Assembly: GCA_027604505.1 (NCBI GenBank)
Contig: JADIIX010000012.1
Coordinates: 62,001 to 126,000 of the forward strand
Direction of reading: 5' to 3'
Length of the DNA stretch: 64,000 nt
From: Gonapodya sp. JEL0774
Lineage: Eukaryota > Monoblepharomycota > Monoblepharidomycetes > Monoblepharidales > Gonapodyaceae
Positions 1 through 13,777 of the stretch are shown here, one piece after another. Both the position numbers and the translations under genes were made by a program. The notes below the pieces were generated by a model that worked only from the letters and a program-made list of their open reading frames with translations, had not been told where the DNA came from and ran no database searches. Position 1 is the first letter of the stretch. Each line of letters begins with the position of its first letter.

Positions 1-229
1 CGCTACAAACTCAACGGACGACGGGGACCCAAGGTTGTACAGGTGTCCAGTGTACAAAAGGTGGGCATATAAGATCGTTGCAACTAATTATCCACTCTAA
101 CGAGGTTTTCCTTTTCGTAGACCTAAACGGACGGACTTGAACTACATTTTTGATGTTGAACTGAAACCTCAGCCGAATCAATCTCCGGACTACTGGGTGC
201 GTTTACACATCATGTCCTTGCTACACTAA
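1..229 (+). CDS. Dynein heavy chain, C-terminal end (partial)
   Basis: Only the last ~55 codons lie in the window. Reading starts at base 2; exon 1-60 joins exon 121-229 across a 60-base GT-AG intron, and translation stops at TAA 227-229. The tail contains GDPRLYRCPVYK, then KRTDLNYIF, then SPDYWVRLHIMSLLH. The pattern CPVYK, R-T-D, an I-F pair, then W-x-R and a Leu-Leu end is the extreme C-terminal beta-barrel segment of dynein heavy chains; the R-T-D spacing recalls axonemal outer-arm chains rather than cytoplasmic dynein. This is recognition from memory of the family, not an alignment. An axonemal chain implies a flagellated life stage. The gene runs off the left edge, so motor domains cannot be inspected. 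It converges on the phosphatase gene at 419-1959. Confidence 0.75.
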
Positions 230-418
230 TTTTTACCCACCAATCAATTCTATCGTACAGATTCTGCGCGGGGTTGGATTGCTGGCAAGCACGAGCTAAA
301 ATGTGACTTCGCGGTTGTAAACCATTACATTTAACTATCATTGTCAAATATTCATTGCATTGTATATATACCCACATTTTGATTGTCACCTAATGTATGT
401 CAAGAGAAGGACTCTTTA

Positions 419-1959
419 CTATTTCTCGATTTGCTTTGCCTCTGTATGATCGTCACTCCACTTGCTGGATAGGCGACTTTCTTGGAGTCGCGAGCACGTG
501 ATCGGATCGTAATGGCTCGTATCATTCATCACCTGCAATCGAGCGAAGAGTCCATCACTCATCTATTCAAGCGAGAATCCACGCGGTAGGATTGACAAGA
601 GGGGGCAGATGTTCACGTAAGGTGAATTTGATGAGGGTTCCCAGAAGCGCAAGACACAGAGGACGCCGTTAGTTTGACCACGCCCACGCAAGCCAAAAAC
701 GGAGGGTAAACATAACACTGATATCGAGCTTACCTTCATGTCCAAGATGTTGAGACAGCATGGTTGCTGATCGAGATGGTCACGATACCGACGGAGATCG
801 AAGCCCAAAAACGAACCCTACTGCGGAAATGCATATTATTCGTTCCTTTGCGAAAAAAGAACCATGGGTACCACCCACGATGAGCAATCGGATGGTGGCT
901 TTGTGGCTGACAACGAGAACTGTTTCTCCCGGGTGGAGTTTCGCGATCTTGCGGATGCAAGGGAGGGAGCGGTTAAGCACCTGGGAGGGGTTCACGGAGC
1001 ACATAGAGGTGACCTGAGCGGTATACTAAAGAGTGCTTAAAGGTACGTTTCACGTACGGAGAGACCAGTTTCCCCACCTGGGGGTGCGTCTGAGGAGGTT
1101 GATAGGGGGGGTGGGAAGTGTTTCAGTTTGTTGGTGAGCACGTGCGCTCCCAGGCATTTCTTCGCTCTGAGAAGGTGAATGGCGCTCACATGTAAACGGA
1201 TCACTGTCCCACTCTTTGTACTCCTCAGCGTTGGCAGCTTGGACTTCTGCCCGAGTTTTCTGGGTAAAGTATTGGAAAGGACCAGTCGTCGAAGTGGATG
1301 CGTGATCGAAGGGCCAATGGACCAGTGCCAATGAGTTGGCGGCAATGCGTTAGGTATTGCGGCACCTTGCGAGCCGGAACTGAAAAGTTAAGGATGACTC
1401 ACCCCTTCCTGGGACGCAGAGTAACTGATTTGGTTAAAAACACAACAGAAAATCTGAGATTCGAACAGTCTCCACTCACCCATTTTCCATGATCGATCTC
1501 TTTCAAACCATCCATTACTTGCACAGGCAGGGGGTCAATATCGTTTCTTTCAGAGAGGATGGTTTTGGCAGTAGTTATGCATCGGTCCATTGGCGAGGCA
1601 TATACGGCTGCGATGGAAGTTCCAGCGAGGCGTATTCCGAGAGCTTAATGAAAGCAGTGCGCACATGTTCGAGACAGTTTCTCCCTGTCGCAGGTCGTCA
1701 AGGCACATGTTGAGGAACACACCTTTAGCCTGCGACTTGCCGACATCGCTGAGGGCGACATTCGTGGATCCTGCAAACCTATCTTCTGCCGAAAGTTCAG
1801 TGGCTTCACAATAAAAGAGGGTCCCCGAATACAACATTCAGTGATAGTGATAGGAAGGATGTGAATCCGTAGCCTGTCTGGCCCCAAAACGGCGATGAAT
1901 GCTGGCTAGCAGTAAATACCTCCATGGCGGACGAGGAGAATGCGCGTGCGTGGTGCCAT
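419..1959 (-). CDS. Histidine phosphatase superfamily (phosphoglycerate-mutase-like) protein
   Basis: The start codon at 1959-1957 opens MAPRTRILLVRHG, the catalytic RHG motif at the N-terminus. After splicing comes the ATELSAEDRFAGSTNVALSD block (the usual RHG-E/A-T...D-x-R-x-x-G...L-S-x-x-G), then a helix with AVYASPMDRCITTAKTI, then GLKEIDHGKW, then ETVLVVSHKATIRLLI carrying the second catalytic histidine. The end reads CLNILDMK, then VMNDTSHY in a last exon starting at 532, and stops at TAG 421-419. About seven exons are needed, all with GT-AG borders. The family covers cofactor-dependent phosphoglycerate mutases and broad-range phosphatases; the LNIL...NDTSHY ending is typical of the phosphatase/CobC-like branch. 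The substrate cannot be read from the sequence. Location is probably cytosolic, since no signal peptide is seen. Confidence 0.85.
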
Positions 1960-2112
1960 TGTGTCGATTTTGCAAAGGATGTCACTCGAGTGAATTGGAA
2001 AGCCGATCAATTGTTTACGTAAAGATTTATCATGAAAAATTCAATTTCAGATAAGGAGACACACCGAGAAAACATTGCACTCGTGTTTTTTATAATGTTA
2101 CCTGTGGCTTAT

Positions 2113-4497
2113 TTACTTTCGCAACCCCCTCCCTCCCATCCTCCCCAGATGCACTTGATCCACCCCACCAAACAAACTCTTCATCCTATTGAACGTGTTC
2201 CCAGTGGATCTGATGCTCGCCCACTTCTGCCCACCATCACCACCAACTGCCATGGCACTACTGGGTGGCAGCAGATAATGCATATTGTCCGAACCCCTCA
2301 AACTCTGCCCCATGCTTGGAATCACCGAAGTGGACGATCGCCGCTTGTCGGGCCACGAAGATCGCTGACGTTGAAACACGAGTTGAGTTTCTGATGGCCA
2401 GCCGACGGTGTCCACTCGGGGGGGAAGGTTCGGTGATAAGGATGGGCAGTCTCGGATGTCTTGCAAGCCACGTTTATCTCTCTCCCTCTCCCTATCTCGT
2501 TCTTTGTCATTATGCATTCGGAGACTTGTTGCAGGCGATGTTGCAGCCGAAGACTTGCTTGGCGGTGCTGTTGTTGGTGACGATTCCTGGAAACCAAGCG
2601 CGAGCCCAAAGTCAGGTGAGGTGTGTTCCTCTTCTGCAGACTGTTCTTCCGCATTCCTCGCAGTCGGGGATGCTGGCGTGACCGAGATTTCGGGGACGTA
2701 TGCCCAGACGCTACGCTCCCTGTTCGATGCTGGCGACCACGGCCTCTCGCACACGGCCGTTTCGTCATCGTCTGTATCTGAAGATCGATCAACTCGAGCA
2801 CTGAGTGTGCTACGATACGTGGACCGTTTGCTGGTACTAACGCTGGTCTTGCGCGGAGTGGCAGGACCGGAAGGGGGGGAATGCACTGTTGTTGAGGGAG
2901 TATCACACCATGTAGGATCAAGTCCAGTGGTGGCTCTCGTAGCGACTTTGAGATCGACTTGGGACAATTCAGAGGAACCCCCAGTTAGAGCAGTCGGATG
3001 GAAGAGCGTGATTGTGGATGATGGGCAAGGATCGAGAGTGTGAGAATAGGTTTGGCTTTGTGCACCCGAAGCAGAATTGAAGTTGGCGGAGTAAGCAGTT
3101 GTGGTGGCTTTAGGAACCGCCGGTTCGTCAAGATCCAGCTGAAGGCGGACAAGCGAGTCGTGCACATCTTTTGCGTTTCATTTGGTAGCAAAGCGAAATA
3201 AGCGGATACCGGTCCATCAATATTGAAGAGGAAGAAGGAACGGACTGAGGTGACTTCGTACCCACCCCTCCAGTCTTTTGTCCTGTCTCTCCACTCTCTC
3301 CAGCCTTTGAACTTCTCTACAGCAATCTCCGCTCTCTCCCCCCTCACCACGGCCTCTTCAGCGACAGAGACGGCCTCGCGGGCCAGCGAGGTCAGCCGTC
3401 GATGGTCAGATTCCAAAAGGCTATAACGGGCACGAAGCAACTTGAGGTCACTCTCAGCGGCCGCGAGAGACACGGTGAGATTTGTGATCTTAGGATGGTT
3501 GTTGTTAAATGGTGGCTTAGGATATTAACGGGTGAGATGCAACGAAAAGACAAGCTACCAAAACCGACCTCCCCTTCTCTACTCTCTGCTGCTTCTTTCC
3601 ACTTTTCTTCATTTTTCTTAACAGACTTGACCTCCTCCGTGCACCTCTCCATCGCCTCCATTTGTTCATCTGCCCATGCCATCATCTCAACGTCGCGGGA
3701 TTCCAAGAGTTCGAGCCGGGATGACAGATGCGAGATGTTGTCGATAATGGTGGGAAGGTTTGGGAGAATAGGTTGGAGAAGGGAAATACTGTGGATTACG
3801 GGGACAGGTCGGAGAAAGTGTAGCCGGAACAGAGTGCCTTGTCCGACCCGGTGCATTACCCAAGTAGTTTTCTTTCATAGAATTTCTTCATTTCTTTGCG
3901 TTATTTTCTTTTCGTTATCGTCTTTCTCGAATGGCTTTGATCCATTCATCTCATCAAGAAGTCCAAGTTGAACTCAGCCGCCTCACCTCTCTTCGAGAAC
4001 ATCTGCAACTCTCGCAACATCTCCACCTTCATCCTTTCCAGCCCGTTCAGCAGCATCGATTCGGTCCTGAAGCTCCACAACCTCGCTCGCGAGCGATTGA
4101 GACTTCAGCCGCTCTGCTTCGAGCAACAGGTACACGTCGTCTGAAAGCAGGCGCGGTATGAAACTCCTAAAGAGCTTAAGGTTATTAGAAAATAGAAGAG
4201 TACCTCTCTGTTCCTTGAGGTGTTTATATTTTGTTCGAGACACGACCAACATCGGTTGAAACTGGACTCCAGAGTGAACGCGCCGAGCACCGAAATGAGC
4301 GCACTTCCCACTGCTAGTTGATCAAGGAAACAGAACTTCAACTCGGTCGGATGACAAATATGATGAACAGGACTTGATGAATGGACCCACGATCGTTTGC
4401 GTTGGGACAAAGGCTCGGCTACGGTGGCCCTTGCAGACACGGAAACACCAACCCACTGTCCGAAAAGTCCTGGTGAAGTGCGATGAATTACGTGCAT
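2113..4497 (-). CDS. Uncharacterised coiled-coil protein
   Basis: I do not recognise this protein. A plausible model starts at ATG 4497, has exon 1 to 4204, and resumes at 4140 (phase 1) with DDVYLLLEAERLKSQSLASE. Three exons are rich in Glu/Lys/Arg/Leu heptads (about 4140-3985, 3750-3570 and 3470-3265), including SLAAAESDLKLLRARYSLLE, so a long parallel coiled coil is likely. The last exon (about 3155-2113) is a ~340-residue low-complexity Ser/Thr/Pro-rich tail with short basic clusters such as KERDRERERDKRG. It ends with a basic patch and stop at 2113. The layout, coiled coil then disordered tail, is common in cytoskeletal and scaffold proteins, but no domain is visible. Its proposed start lies only about 80 bases from the stop of the ABC ATPase on the same strand, so the first exon could be wrong. 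Confidence 0.6.
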
Positions 4498-4578
4498 TTG
4501 GTTCTGTTAGTCCACAATGATGCGCACACAACTTAATTATCACAAGCTGGGGCAGTTACATAATAGCCAAGCGCTTTT

Positions 4579-7500
4579 TCAGTCAGCAATTTTTAAACTC
4601 TTCTTATACCTGTAACCCAAAGGTCGTTGTGAGAATTAACTCAAAATGCGCAAAAGCAAACAATGATCTTCAGAACTCACTGTCTAACAATTCCATCCCC
4701 TGATCCCACCTTGCTCTCAAACCGCGACATGTGGCCACCCTCACACACCCACACCTCGTTACAGACAGAGTCCAAAAACCGCTCGTCATGTGAAACAATC
4801 AGCACTCCGCCGTTGAAGTTACGGATTGAGCGCGAGAGAGCCTCAATAGTGTCCATATCCAGATCTGCAAAGGACAGCATATGTTGGAGGATGCGAACGC
4901 CAACGAAGAAGTGTAATGCTTTTGTGGTAAATTACCAGGATGACTTGATACTCACGATTCTATTTCCCAGACAAAAAATCAATGTCGTTCCGGAGTGAAA
5001 AATACCAATTCCAAAGGTGAGACGGCAACCGGTGATGAAACATTTAATTGAAAACTCACGGTCCTACAAACCCAATTGTTAAGTTTCGAGTCAGCTGCGA
5101 ATAAAAGTACATAGTGGCTCAACATTACTCACGGTTCGTCGAGCACCAATACATGGGGTGACTAAGTGAGGATCGACAAACACGACAAACTCAGGCATCA
5201 AAGCTTTGCACCCTCTGACACCACCACAACTTTCCAAACTCACCGTCATGTTTAACCACGCAAACACGACTCTACTCTTTTGCCCTCCACTTAGAGTCCC
5301 CAGAATTTGCAATCCCGTTGGTCCAGTAATCCCAAATTTGCCCAACTGCCTCCGAAACTCTTCTTCAGACCTCCCCGGGAATTTCTTTGCGAGGAATTGG
5401 ACAGGTGTCAGGTTCATTTCCAAAGCATCAACGTGATGCTGCGAGAAATAAGCAATGCGCAGACGGCCGTGCCGTGTGACTAGGCCACTGACGGCTTCGA
5501 CTTCGCCAGTGATGAGTTTCAAAAGTGTGGTTTTACCTAGTGCGAAAAGATGACGAGGGAGCACTGATGCCTCTAGTATTCTTTGCGGCATTCGAGCTAC
5601 CCTTATACCCACCCGCGCCATTAGGGCCGACGACAGCGACCTTCGAATCATTCGACAAATCAAATGTCACATTGTCCAGTATAATCTTGGCATCTGGCGG
5701 CACAGGTCCTCTCGGTATGTTGTAGCCGAACTTCACGCTGTCCATTTTGATGACTGGTGGTGAAAGCTTTTCTGGTTCTTCGAACCGGAAGTAGATGTGC
5801 GAGCCCCCAGAACCGAGACCTTCATCCTCTTCTTTTGTAGGAGGTTCGAGTGGCGGGAGCTTTTCGAGAATCTTGATTTTGCTTTGTGCTTGCGCAGCGC
5901 GGTCTGAGGAGAGTTGGGATCATAGGTTCGCAGTCTAACATTCCGGGCGAACGTTGTTCTTAACTACCCACTAGCGTTGTACCTCCATCGATCGATGAAA
6001 GCCTGTAGATGCTGCCTATACTGTAGCTGAGCCTCGTACTCTCTCACTCTCTGCTTCTTCCTCTCTTCACGAGCGCGAACGAACGTGGAGAAGTCACCCC
6101 GGTAGTGGTCGAGTTTCAGAGAATGCTGGTGAATAATGTCGGTCGCAACGGAATCGAGGAAGGCACCTGGGGATGTGATCAGGAGGCTCATCAGTCAGAA
6201 GGACGTCTCGAATGTCTCATGTCCCGTTGCTCCAAATGAACACGTACGATCGTGACTGACAACCAAAAGCGTAGTAGGCCAGGTTGAGAGGTACTTCTCC
6301 AACCATACGACGGCTGGGAAGTCCAGCTAGCAAAGATGAAGTCCGAACGGTGGTGCCACGGGTCAATTATGTCGTCAATCTCAGGAGTTCCAAAACATTC
6401 TCCCACCATATTTGTAGGTTCGTCCAGGAGCAATACATCAGGCTTCACGAACACTGGGAAGGGAGAGTGCAATACGAGGAAGAATCAGGTAGTGCAGAAA
6501 CACAAGTTTACGGGCCCAACAAATAACGTTGGACGCTATTGTTGAAATGAACTCCACGCAAAGGTTCCAAGACGGGTCAAGCCCACAAACTATTTCAGGA
6601 AGCAACTCACACGCTCTCGCTAGTGCGATTCTCATTCTCCACCCTCCCGAAAAGGTCCTCGTCTGTCTCCTCTGTTGGTCCTTATCGAAACCCAATCCGG
6701 CCAAAATAGCACCAGCTCTTGCTTCAGCACCATCTGCATCAATCGCACTCAGCTGGGCGTACACTTTTGTCAATGCATTAGAGTCTTCGGAGGGAGTGTT
6801 GGTAAGAGTTTCCACTAGAGCCAGGAGGCGCGATCGTTCCGTGTCAGCGGAGAGGACGGCATCGAGGACGGTCGTGGAGTCCCCTGTGATCTGAAAATAT
6901 AAGGAAAGCAAAGACGAACGGTAAGGGACACAAGAACCTCATTCAGAACCCAATCCTCACGTAGGTGGCCGATATAATTGGTATCGCTAGTTTCCCAGCT
7001 CTATGTCGAGTGTAATCTCTAATCCCAGTTTTGCCGTCAACTTCCCAACCCTCTCACGTCTGGTGAACGCAAGTTCGGCAGAACGGCACACGGCTTTACA
7101 CATCCCACCCTGATTCGGGTTTCTTCATTGCACTCACCTCCTGCTCCACATGCAAAACCGACACATTATCCGGTACATATAACTCCTTCGCGCTGATTGC
7201 CCTTAGAAGCGTCGTTTTACCAATACCGTTCCTCCCGACCAAACCATACCTCCTTCCGCCTCCTTCGGCCGTAGCCGAGGCGAGATGAAGTGCGGCACCG
7301 CGGAGAATCGGATGCCCTGCGTAGGAGAGGTCGAAGTCCTCGGCGCGAATATCTTTAGTCCCGTCAGAGGTGCCTGATGATGACCATCACAAACGTGGGC
7401 GATTAGATTACAAATCTCTCTTCGTACTGTTCTACCACTCAACTCACGATTGGGTTGATTCACGATAATCTGAGGAGGAGCTTTGCTATCCCATCCTCCC

Positions 7501-8171
7501 TTCGTCGGGCCCGTTTCACCCTTCCGTTTGAGTTGCTTTGCTGCTTGCTTCGCTTCCTGTTCCTTGAGCTTCTTCTGATCGACGGTGGAGACTTTAGCTC
7601 GCGACGTCTGAGACACCGAATACCGCACGTCCGTGATAGCAGGAGATGCGAGGTCGTGTGTTGCAGACATGGAGTCGGTGTCTGCGAGCCACACAGATTG
7701 GGTGAGCCTCACAAGACCTGGTTCGGCAGCAGACGAGGAAGCGGCGGCTGTGCCATTAGAAGTGTTAGTTGAGTGAGAGGAAGAGGAGTGACCATTCGAG
7801 TAGGTTGACGAGGAGGAAGGGGAGGACGATATGGACGTGCGGTCAAGGAGGGCTGCAAGGCTGGTTCCCGGCCGGGCAAGGTCAACTGCGACCAGGTCCG
7901 CAATTTCCCTGCAAATCATGTCCACATCATCATCTTCACCTCCCGCATCTGCGAGTAACGGGTTGAGAAACTCTGCGATAGCGTCAAGCAGAGGGTTCCG
8001 CGTGAGAGAAGACGTTGAAGAGAGGGAAGATGAAACCGAGTCTGTGAGCGACGCCGTGTCTCCAAAAAACGACAAGATGTACTCGAGAATTGCATCGTCG
8101 AGAAGAGGGGCTGTGCGTTTCACCAGCTCTGAGATGCGCTCGAGCGAGGTCGTTCCAAGCGATGGTGCCAT
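4579..8171 (-). CDS. GCN20: ABCF-family ATPase, GCN20/ABCF3 type
   Basis: Start ATG 8171-8169 (an in-frame ATG at 8192 is an alternative). The N-terminal ~200 residues form the GCN20-specific leader with LLDDAILEYILSFFGD. Two ABC domains follow, without membrane segments. Domain 1 has Walker A GRNGIGKTTLL, signature FSGGWRMRIALARA and Walker B DVLLLDEPTNM. A charged linker then carries YRGDFSTFVRAREERKKQR. Domain 2 has Walker A GPNGAGKTTLLKLITGE, signature TLSGGQKSR and the switch motif LIVSHDERFLDSV. The reading frame seems to stop near 4677, but the donor there is a perfect GTGAGT; splicing to 4609 adds QYKKSLKIAD and TGA 4581-4579, matching the usual GCN20 tail. In yeast the protein binds Gcn1 and ribosomes and is needed for Gcn2 activation on amino-acid starvation. 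About nine short introns are present. Confidence 0.93.
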
Positions 8172-9136
8172 CGTGGAGAATTGATTCCTCACGGATTAAG
8201 AGCCGGTGAAAAGGAGGACGATCTCACTCAGACGAGGATGTTTACTTCAATCTGCTAACGACTTGGTCTCGATTCAGATCAAATTCCTGATGGGTTCGTT
8301 CCCTTCGTCCAATCGGTCGCAATTACAGTTTCTTTCAAGTTACTGCAACGTCAATCAAAGCTTGCGTAGTGAAAGCCGGGTCGGCGGGGTAGAATTTTCT
8401 TGCCCAGTGTGCTGAGAGGTGTTGGATGGAAAGGGCGAGTGTTTGAGAACAAAATACGCTCAACTCAATCATCTTTGACATGCGAAAGAGAAGCGCTACT
8501 TTTTCATAACCGCGCAGAAATGCATATTTATTGCCCTCCTTTTCCTCTCGTCTTTACGTCATAGTACCTTCAATGGAACTACTTGTCACAAATGACATGA
8601 AGGCTTTACCGACGTAACCCAGCTGAAATCGAGTGGTGGTGGTTGTGCACCACTGCAGTTCGCTTGGACCATAAGAATAACGAACCCCCACTTTCTGAAC
8701 CCTCTCGGGATTTGTTTTCAATCCGAATCACACGCGCTCGCATCAGTCACCGCCATCGGTCTTTGAGGAAAAGGCTACTGTGGTAACTTTATTGGTGCAA
8801 CTGCGGAACGCACACCGCCAAAAGAAACTCCCCAACCACGGTATTCAGAGCTCGGATTCACAGGGCCGTGGATCTTGAGAACTCAAGTGTTCTTTCTTGA
8901 ATTTGATCCGGGCTGACATTGCTTGGAAGAGGACACGAACGACTGTCTTTGGTGAGGAACCGAGGCTCCCTCTTCCGTTGTTGAAGGCCGGACTGAGTGA
9001 ATAGGGCACTAATTCGAGGGTCTCTTGTTAGCGATTGTGAAGACGGCAGTCAGAGTGAACACCAGCGCAGGTTGTTTCTTGGCTCAAACAACTCGCCCTG
9101 CTCAACTGGATATACAGTCCCGTCACAACGTTACAA
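8172..9136. other. Divergent intergenic region between ABCF ATPase and forkhead gene
   Basis: About 965 bases separate two divergent start codons, so promoters for both must lie here. Short open frames exist but have no recognisable motif or matching splice structure. No repeat or RNA gene was seen. Confidence 0.5.
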
Positions 9137-10352
<1,216 letters not shown>

Positions 10353-10608
10353 ACCGTATTCGCATTTACATTTACTGACCGTAGCAGGAACAGAGGTGAC
10401 AGATACCTCGAACACATGAAATCCCATAATCGTTTTGATGTATATAGGCAACACAGCTCATAATCATACTAAATTGCCATTTGAATGTTATGAGGGATAA
10501 CTAGTGGATTAGGCAGGAATACAGTAGCTGTCTAGGTGTGGATTTTTTTGGTGGGGTTGGTTGGCTGAGCTTCTTCTTCTGTTCGCACACGCTTCTTTGA
10601 GAGTGACG

Positions 10609-12629
10609 ATGAGCAGTTCGAAGATGCTCGGACAGGCCGCAAACAGGATGCTGGTACGTATCAGTGCCTCTGCTTGCTCTTCGTGACATTTTCCCCGATC
10701 CAATCCTTCCATCGTGACCCCTCCTTCAATCGATGCTGAACCAACATCGCCATCCTCCACGTTTCGACAACCCCCGACTCTACTCCAACTTCTTATTGGA
10801 AACATGGACTGGTTTTTTTTGTGGACGGCATGTTCGTCCGGCTCGTTCTGGCTATCGAATTCGGAGTACAGGTTCGCCCTCGGGCACCAGTTCTTCAGAA
10901 ATCCATCGCGACGACCGTCGGGAAGTCCGCCAAGGCCCCACTTGTCGCCCCATCGTCCTTCAATGTGTCCGTGCCCTACGCACAGGGGCTCGCTGGTATG
11001 CCCGAGACCAAGGTGCGTCATTCTACTCCGTGTAATGTGCGAACTATGTGCGAACTGCCTCACACGTGTCAATCTTCAGGTTACACGACTACCCAACGGT
11101 TTTACTGTTGCGACCGAAGCGAACCCTAACTTCCAGACTGCCACAGTTGGAGTGTGGATAGACGCTGGATCTCGTTTTGAGAACGCGAAGAACAACGGAA
11201 CAGCACACTTCTTAGAACACATGGCCTTCAAGGTGAGGAAGAGGTAGATTTGTTTCAGGCTTTGATTTTCAATAACCTTGCGTGTTGAAATCCTGACTTC
11301 TTGTGACACAATTGCTTGGTTTTGGTGACTCACATTCCAGGGAACAAAATCGCGCACGCAGACAGACCTGGAGGTTCAAATTGAAAACATGGGGGCACAT
11401 CTAAACGCATACACCTCTCGCGAGCAGACTGTGTATTACGCGAAGACTCTCAAGAGCGATATCCCGAACGCCGTTGGGGTGTTGTCCGACATTCTCCAGA
11501 ACTCGACACTGGAGGAGGGAGCGATCGCAAGGGAGCGTGATGTTATTCTGAGGGAGTACGAGGAGGTACAGAAGCAGAAGGACGAAGTCGTATTTGACGA
11601 ATTGCACAAGATTGCATTCCAGGTGAGTTCGGTTCGGTCTCAAAATATTTTGTCAAATGAAAAAGTATCGAACTATGTGCGACATGGTTGGAATTCAGGA
11701 CTCGTCTCTCGGATTCACAATCCTTGGTTCCACCGAGAACATCAAGAAAATCTCTCGACAAGACCTCGCCGATTATATTGCAACTAATTACACTGCCGAT
11801 CGAATGGTACTCTGCGCTGCCGGCGGTGTCGACCACGATGCTCTCGTCTCTCTGGCTGAGAAACATTTCGGAGGATTGACGTCGTCAGGCAGCCCCGGTA
11901 AGAAGCCATTCACGAAAGCTGGCTTCACTGGCTCTGAAGCCCTTATCCGATATGACGAGCACCCTACGGCCCACGTTGCCATGGCTGTTGAGGGTGTTGG
12001 CTGGACGTCGCCGGACTACTGGCCCCTACTCGTTGCGCAATCCATCATCGGCACGTGGGACAGATCGCTCGGTGCTGCCGCCAATGTCTCGTCCAAGCTC
12101 GCCCAGAAGTTCTACCAGGACAATTTGGCCAACTCGTTCATGTCCTTCAACACCTCCTACTCCGACACCGGCCTCTTTGGGATCTACTTTGTCTCTGAGC
12201 GGAAGTTGGGCTTGGACGATCCTATGCACTGGATTGTTCAAGAATGGATGCGCCTGTGCACCTCTGTGACGGAAGCCGAGGTGTTCCGTGCCAAGAACCA
12301 GCTCAAGACTTCTCTTTTATTGGCTCTTGACGGTACAACCCCTGTTGCTGAGGACATTGGCCGGCAGATGTTGACCTACGGTCGGCGGCTCAACCCATTC
12401 GAAATTGACGCGCTCATTGAGAAGGTGACAGCAGAAGATGTGATGAGAGTCGCCCAAGAGTACATCTACGATAAGGATGTCGCCGTTGTTGGGTACGGTT
12501 GTGTTGAGTCCGTACAAGATTACAACCGCGTAAGTTGTATTATTATTTGTCATTTGCGGGTACTACCTGTCGTGACCGCTGTTGTTTTCTCACCAGGTGC
12601 GCGCTTCCATGAGCAAAATCGGATTTTAG
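10609..12629 (+). CDS. MAS1: Mitochondrial processing peptidase beta subunit
   Basis: Six exons: 10609-10653, 10899-11012, 11080-11232, 11341-11622, 11699-12529 and 12597-12629. The first two encode a presequence poor in acidic residues and rich in Ser, Ala, Lys and Arg ([15 protein letters not shown] then [14 protein letters not shown]), as expected for matrix import. The M16 zinc motif HFLEH lies in [19 protein letters not shown], and the distal metal-binding Glu in [19 protein letters not shown]. The second half, including [20 protein letters not shown] and [19 protein letters not shown], is the inactive M16 lobe; the protein ends RASMSKIGF. The zinc ligands mark it as the catalytic beta subunit, which with MPP-alpha removes matrix-targeting presequences. 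In many eukaryotes this paralogue doubles as complex III core 1. The first splice (donor GTACGT after codon 15) is inferred. Confidence 0.95.
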
Positions 12630-13777
12630 ATATTAGCTCAGCAAGCGGGGGTGGAATAAAATCGTTTACAGCACCTGTCAACTTTCATACCTCTACTGAG
12701 TGTTTGTGCAATCATGCTTCTCTCAGTCATGCAGTGGGCTCTGTCTAAGAAAAAAGTTTGGGTGCATGAATTTGTACTTGTGGGAGTGGTGTCATGGTGG
12801 TGGGCGAGGAGCAAAAGCCATGACGGAGGGTCAGATGAAAGTCCGGAGCGGGCAAAATATCTCCCGGAACTAATTGGTTCTTCACCTTCTTCCCTCCCTT
12901 TGCATACAATGTCTTTCGGCAAACGAGTGGCAGTGACGTAAGTAGCAAGATTTAACTATTCCCTCTCTTGACGCCGGTTCTCCGTCGGGAGCATGTGTTC
13001 TCGCCTGCCGATGGTGTTCCAAGGAATTTCCGTTCGATTGGGAAGAGCTCGGTTCGAATCCGATGGATTTCACGAGCTTACTTCTTTTTGAGAGCTCCTC
13101 GTTGTAGACAAGTGACTGATTGGGGCTGCTTGTTTGCTGTGGGCATCACATTCTGTCAACATCATTTCCGTCATTTACAGTTACGGTGATTTCAATGCAG
13201 TTTGATTCGTTGATTGTCTTCGAGTCAGAGTCTCATTTCCCCTATTTCACCGTGGGATGTCTCATGCAGGTACATTTGTGGTGGCGAACTGGGCAAGCAA
13301 CTTCATCCTTTTCCCAGATAAAAAATTAGACGTGAGCGCAAACGGAAGTTATTGCTTGCGACTCCATTTTTCATTCTTATCTTTCGCGCAACGATTTTCT
13401 GGGATTAATTGGTCGCTATAGTATGGTGTTGGAAACAAACTCATCGGCCGACCTGTGAAGAACCTGTAGTGAGTGGTCAGATTAAATTCGAGTCTCCACC
13501 GGAAACTTCGGCCACAAATCACCTTCTGGTTTGCCCTGACTGATGATGTTTTCAAAGTTGGGGGACACGGTTGGAGCACATCACCACGATCTGCTTCCCC
13601 CTGGCGGTGTTGGACCATTTGTCCATCGGCCTTTGGAACAATTATCTCCTCCCTGCTCTTAAAATCAAGCAGCCACTTGGCTGGAGGACAACTCCCACCG
13701 CCTTCATGCTTCATGGGACCACGTAAGAGGCCGGCTGCTCTCCCGGCGGCAAGGAGTCACTCACTCGCAACGCTCCC
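12630..13777. other. Intergenic region, no gene resolved
   Basis: About 1.15 kb between the peptidase stop and the next start. A short candidate exon at 12909 (MSFGKRVAVT then GTAAGT) and a fragment near 13270 reading YICGGELGKQ can be joined, but the frame closes at once and no domain results. An isolated tRNA T-arm-like stretch occurs near 13048. The strong donor at 12938 suggests the transcript of the following small gene could begin here. Confidence 0.35.

Noticed and set aside
2408-3043. 211-codon plus-strand Ser-rich frame
   Set aside because: Antisense to the low-complexity tail of the coiled-coil gene.
13005-13080. tRNA-like T-arm (GGTTCGAATCC) with a possible variable arm
   Set aside because: Acceptor-stem halves do not pair (no partner for the bases after the T-arm), and no anticodon arm of 5 bp can be folded. 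At most it is a degenerate tRNA relic.
12909-13315. Possible zinc-ribbon small subunit starting MSFGKRVAVT and continuing YICGGELGKQ
   Set aside because: The second cysteine pair is missing and the frame hits a stop straight after the fragment.
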